NCBI GenBank assembly: GCA_905221605.1
Contig: CAJNDS010002103.1
Coordinates: 606,306-619,805, forward strand
Direction of reading: 5' to 3'
Source of the DNA: Symbiodinium natans
Taxonomy: Eukaryota > Sar > Dinophyceae > Suessiales > Symbiodiniaceae
DNA: 13,500 bases
Below the pieces are notes generated by a model. It did not search any database. It was not told the DNA's origin and saw nothing but the letters and a program-made list of their open reading frames with translations. This document shows positions 12,918-13,500 of the stretch, in pieces. The position numbers and the translations under genes were made by a program. Each line of letters opens with the position of its first letter. The first letter of the stretch is position 1.

Positions 12918-13500
12918 TCAATATTACAGGCGGCCCCTTAGAAATGGTAACTGCAGAAGGAACCGTATTTTAGAGAAGTGACTATATTGCAGGGCGATGA
13001 AACAAGGTACTTGCAGGGGGATGCAAGAACGCACCTGTTTCCCGTAAATCCGACAAAAACCCATCAAGTTATGTATGAGCTTAAGCCCAGAGAATCCATG
13101 ACCTCCTCATATCATTACGAACTAGCCTGTGCGACTCTGTGGCTGCAACCTTTCATGGGTGCTCTTCATGGACGGGCTCTTGAGCAGTTAAGGTGTCATG
13201 AGATTGATGGTGTACGAAAGGGTTCATGAGAGCTGCAACAGCTTAGCCCTAGTATTTCAAGTGCTGTTAACCGAATAGCAAGCGATGACAAAAAGTGCGT
13301 GCAATTGAATTGTAAAATGTGGGCAAAAGGGAGAAGAAGTAGTGAACAGGGCCCAAGTTAAAAGATTAAGAAAGCAAGGCCCTTTTCTCACGCTTACTTC
13401 CTGCTTACGATGGTTTCACTTCGTTGCTTAGAGGAAACTTTTTCCGAAACTCAATGGGGCCCAGCTAAATGCCCCAGAACAATCACCAGCTCGGGAAGGA
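12918..13500. other. No feature recognised
   Basis: No array, inverted-repeat element or repeat-domain exon is seen. An 83-codon plus-strand ORF at 12,978-13,229 has no recognisable motif. In gene terms this is upstream of exon 1, so it is probably intron or 5' region. Confidence 0.5.

Noticed and set aside
12978-13229. 83-codon plus-strand ORF
   Set aside because: No domain, no splice-like context and opposite in strand to the gene; indistinguishable from chance.
1-13500. True chromosome end because of TTTAGGG repeats
   Set aside because: Arrays are short, in both orientations, interrupted by exons and scattered over 11 kb; this is interstitial repeat, not a telomere.
1-13500. CRISPR array
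   Set aside because: The repeats are 7-base telomere-like units without unique spacers, and the DNA is eukaryotic.

Overview
The window looks like nuclear DNA from a dinoflagellate. It has no bacterial-style long ORFs, and the computed ORFs are almost all chance. It is packed with plant-type telomere-like arrays (TTTAGGG/CCCTAAA) and short inverted-repeat elements. Its coding sequence is broken into exons of 16-120 bases, joined by introns whose best-supported 5' ends are mostly GC rather than GT. GC and GA 5' splice sites, AG|G acceptors and repeat-derived introns ('introners') are known dinoflagellate traits. Assignment below that level, for example Symbiodiniaceae/Suessiales versus Prorocentrum, cannot be made from the sequence.

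One gene dominates the window. It lies on the minus strand from about 12,842 (or further upstream) to a stop codon at 920. I reconstructed 16 candidate exons by translating the short non-repetitive islands and joining them in phase. The spliced product (about 250 residues visible, N-terminus outside or unrecognised) holds four copies of one repeat of about 60 residues. The repeat pattern is F..G(E/D)K-VEY(F/Y)S....W(I)xA(K/R)V......DG.(F/V/L)(D/N/E)LDCK.........(I/L)R. This resembles a Tudor/Agenet-type SH3-like barrel, and from general knowledge it matches a recurrent dinoflagellate repeat; I cannot run a search. Repeat 1 is exons 1-4, repeat 2 is exons 5-9, repeat 3 is exons 10-12 and repeat 4 is exons 14-16; exon 13 is a weak linker candidate. 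The last exon ends shortly after its DLDCK-like core, giving the natural C-terminus.

Region by region: 1-919 is 3' flank, with one inverted-repeat element and one GC-rich island of unknown status. From 920 to 12,842 is the gene. Its introns carry about 35 telomere-like arrays, five more copies of the inverted-repeat element, a second type of inverted-repeat element, a GT/T/G homopolymer tract, a G-rich tract and a small hydrophobic ORF. From 12,918 to 13,500 nothing coding is recognised.

The most notable feature is the arrangement of the arrays. At least nine exons sit between a CCCTAAA array on their left and a TTTAGGG array on their right (plus strand). In the transcript the intervening introns therefore begin with UUUAGGG and end with CCCUAAA repeats, which can pair and bring the splice sites together. 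Intron positions differ between the four protein repeats, so many introns were probably gained after the repeats duplicated. All exon borders are inferred and could move by a few bases, because short direct repeats often flank them.
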